Assembly (NCBI GenBank): GCA_947487595.1
Contig: CANKXJ010000048.1
Location: 1-6,185, forward strand
Direction of reading: 5' to 3'
Source: Actinomycetota bacterium
Lineage (GTDB): Bacteria > Actinomycetota > Actinomycetes > Nanopelagicales > Nanopelagicaceae
DNA: 6,185 nt
Both the position numbers and the translations under genes were made by a program. Shown in pieces: positions 5,179 to 6,185 of this stretch. Position 1 is the first letter of the stretch, and the number at the start of each line of letters is the position of its first letter. The notes under the pieces were generated by a model, which saw only the letters and a program-made list of their open reading frames with translations, was not told the origin of the DNA and ran no database searches.

Positions 5179-6185
5179 ATGAGCCAAGACCATGAGTCCT
5201 TAGAAAACTTATTGAGCGAAGATCGCCACTTTCCTCCAACCGCACAGTTTGCTGCCGCTGCTAATGCACAGCCTGATGAATATGCGCGCGCAGATAAAGA
5301 TCGTCTAGCTTTTTGGGATGCACAAGCTAAATCTTTGCAATGGGATACACCGTGGAGTAAAACTTTGGATTGGCAATCTCCCTATGCTAAATGGTTTATC
5401 GGTGGAAAATTAAACGCCTCCGTTAACGCACTTGATCGACATGTCAGCCAAGGACGCGGAAGCCGCGTTGCATTTCACTTTGAGGGCGAACCTGGTGACA
5501 CACGCACCATTACTTATGCGGAGTTACTGACAGAAGTTAAGAAAACCGCCAACGCACTCATTGAACTAGGAATTAAAGCTGGAGATCGTGTTGCTATCTA
5601 CATGCCAATGATTCCAGAGGCCGCAGTTGCGATGTTGGCATGTGCACGCATTGGTGCGCCTCACTCAGTTGTCTTTGGTGGATTTTCAGCTGAAGCTTTG
5701 TTATCACGTATTCAAGATGCTGATGCAAAATTAGTTATTACAGCAGATGGCGGATTTAGAAAAGGTGCAGCTTTTGCATTAAAGCCTGCAGTTGATGAAG
5801 CACTTAAGGGTCAACACAATGTTGAAAAGGTTTTAGTTGTTCAACGCACCAAGCAAGAAACTGCCTGGACTGAGCGCGATGTTTGGTGGCATGAGATTGT
5901 TGCCCGCCAATCGAGTGAACATGTGGCAGAAAGCTTTGATTCTGAGCACCCACTCTTCATTTTGTATACATCGGGCACCACGGCTAAGCCCAAGGGTATT
6001 TTTCACACAACTGGTGGCTACTTAACGCAGGTCGCCTACACCCACAAAATGGTCTTTGATATTAAAGCTGAGACCGATGTTTATTGGTGCACGGCAGATG
6101 TTGGTTGGATTACTGGTCATTCATACATTGTTTACGGCCCACTTATTAATGGTGCAACACAGGTGATGTATGAAGGAACTCCAGA
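5179..6185 (+). CDS. acs: Acetyl-CoA synthetase (AMP-forming), N-terminal half
   Basis: Activates acetate with ATP and CoA through acetyl-AMP to acetyl-CoA, AMP and PPi, in the cytosol. The frame is open for 335 codons to the window edge, about half of a typical 650-residue Acs. The N-terminal Acs domain shows WDTPWSKTLDW and AKWFIGGKLNASVNALDRH. The AMP-binding core then runs from RVAFHFEGEPGDTRTITYAEL, through DRVAIYMPMIPEAAVAMLACARIGAPHSVVFGGFSAEAL in pieces, to the ATP P-loop TSGTTAKPKG at 264-273. It continues with HTTGGYL, DVGWITGHSYIVYGPL and NGATQVMYEGTP. The P-loop has Ala269 where most Acs have Gly. The first start in the frame is ATG at 5179; no ATG or GTG precedes it back to about 5100. 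There is no good ribosome-binding site, consistent with a leaderless message. The C-terminal domain with the regulatory acetylation lysine is outside the window. Confidence 0.96.
   Translation, partial: MSQDHESLENLLSEDRHFPPTAQFAAAANAQPDEYARADKDRLAFWDAQAKSLQWDTPWSKTLDWQSPYAKWFIGGKLNASVNALDRHVSQGRGSRVAFHFEGEPGDTRTITYAELLTEVKKTANALIELGIKAGDRVAIYMPMIPEAAVAMLACARIGAPHSVVFGGFSAEALLSRIQDADAKLVITADGGFRKGAAFALKPAVDEALKGQHNVEKVLVVQRTKQETAWTERDVWWHEIVARQSSEHVAESFDSEHPLFILYTSGTTAKPKGIFHTTGGYLTQVAYTHKMVFDIKAETDVYWCTADVGWITGHSYIVYGPLINGATQVMYEGTP

Overview
The window reads as a piece of a compact, mid-GC actinobacterial chromosome (two 60-base lines counted by hand both gave 28 G+C; the rest looks similar). 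The lineage call rests on three things. The class II aldolase has 344 residues, the length known for the mycobacterial enzyme. PurB and PurA look like actinobacterial types. The genes are packed almost end to end. A streamlined freshwater actinobacterium (acI/Nanopelagicales-like) would fit, but that is inference, not proof.

Layout. Positions 1-4803 hold four minus-strand genes, in transcription order fba (4803-3769), purA (3739-2456), purD (2452-1208) and purB (from 1207 off the left edge). The gaps are 29, 3 and 0 bp, with no terminator between them, so they look like one transcription unit. PurD catalyses the second step of de novo purine synthesis. PurB acts twice, in making AICAR and in the last step to AMP. 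PurA commits IMP to the AMP branch. Fba is the glycolytic/gluconeogenic aldolase.

Positions 4804-5178 are the only stretch of over 300 bp without an obvious large gene, and the most interesting part of the window. On the minus strand it carries a 35-codon ORF (5070-4963) that is easy to miss. It has a near-ideal Shine-Dalgarno sequence and is followed 15 nt later by a strong intrinsic terminator (4915-4947). The terminator insulates it from fba. Between this small gene and the next lie a candidate leaderless promoter and a 10-bp inverted repeat. A second dyad lies between the terminator and fba.

Positions 5179-6185 hold the first 335 codons of a plus-strand acs (acetyl-CoA synthetase), cut by the right edge. 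It is transcribed divergently from the small ORF. The window therefore joins a central carbon/purine operon to an acetate-activation gene across a short regulatory region that also encodes a small, positively charged hydrophobic peptide.
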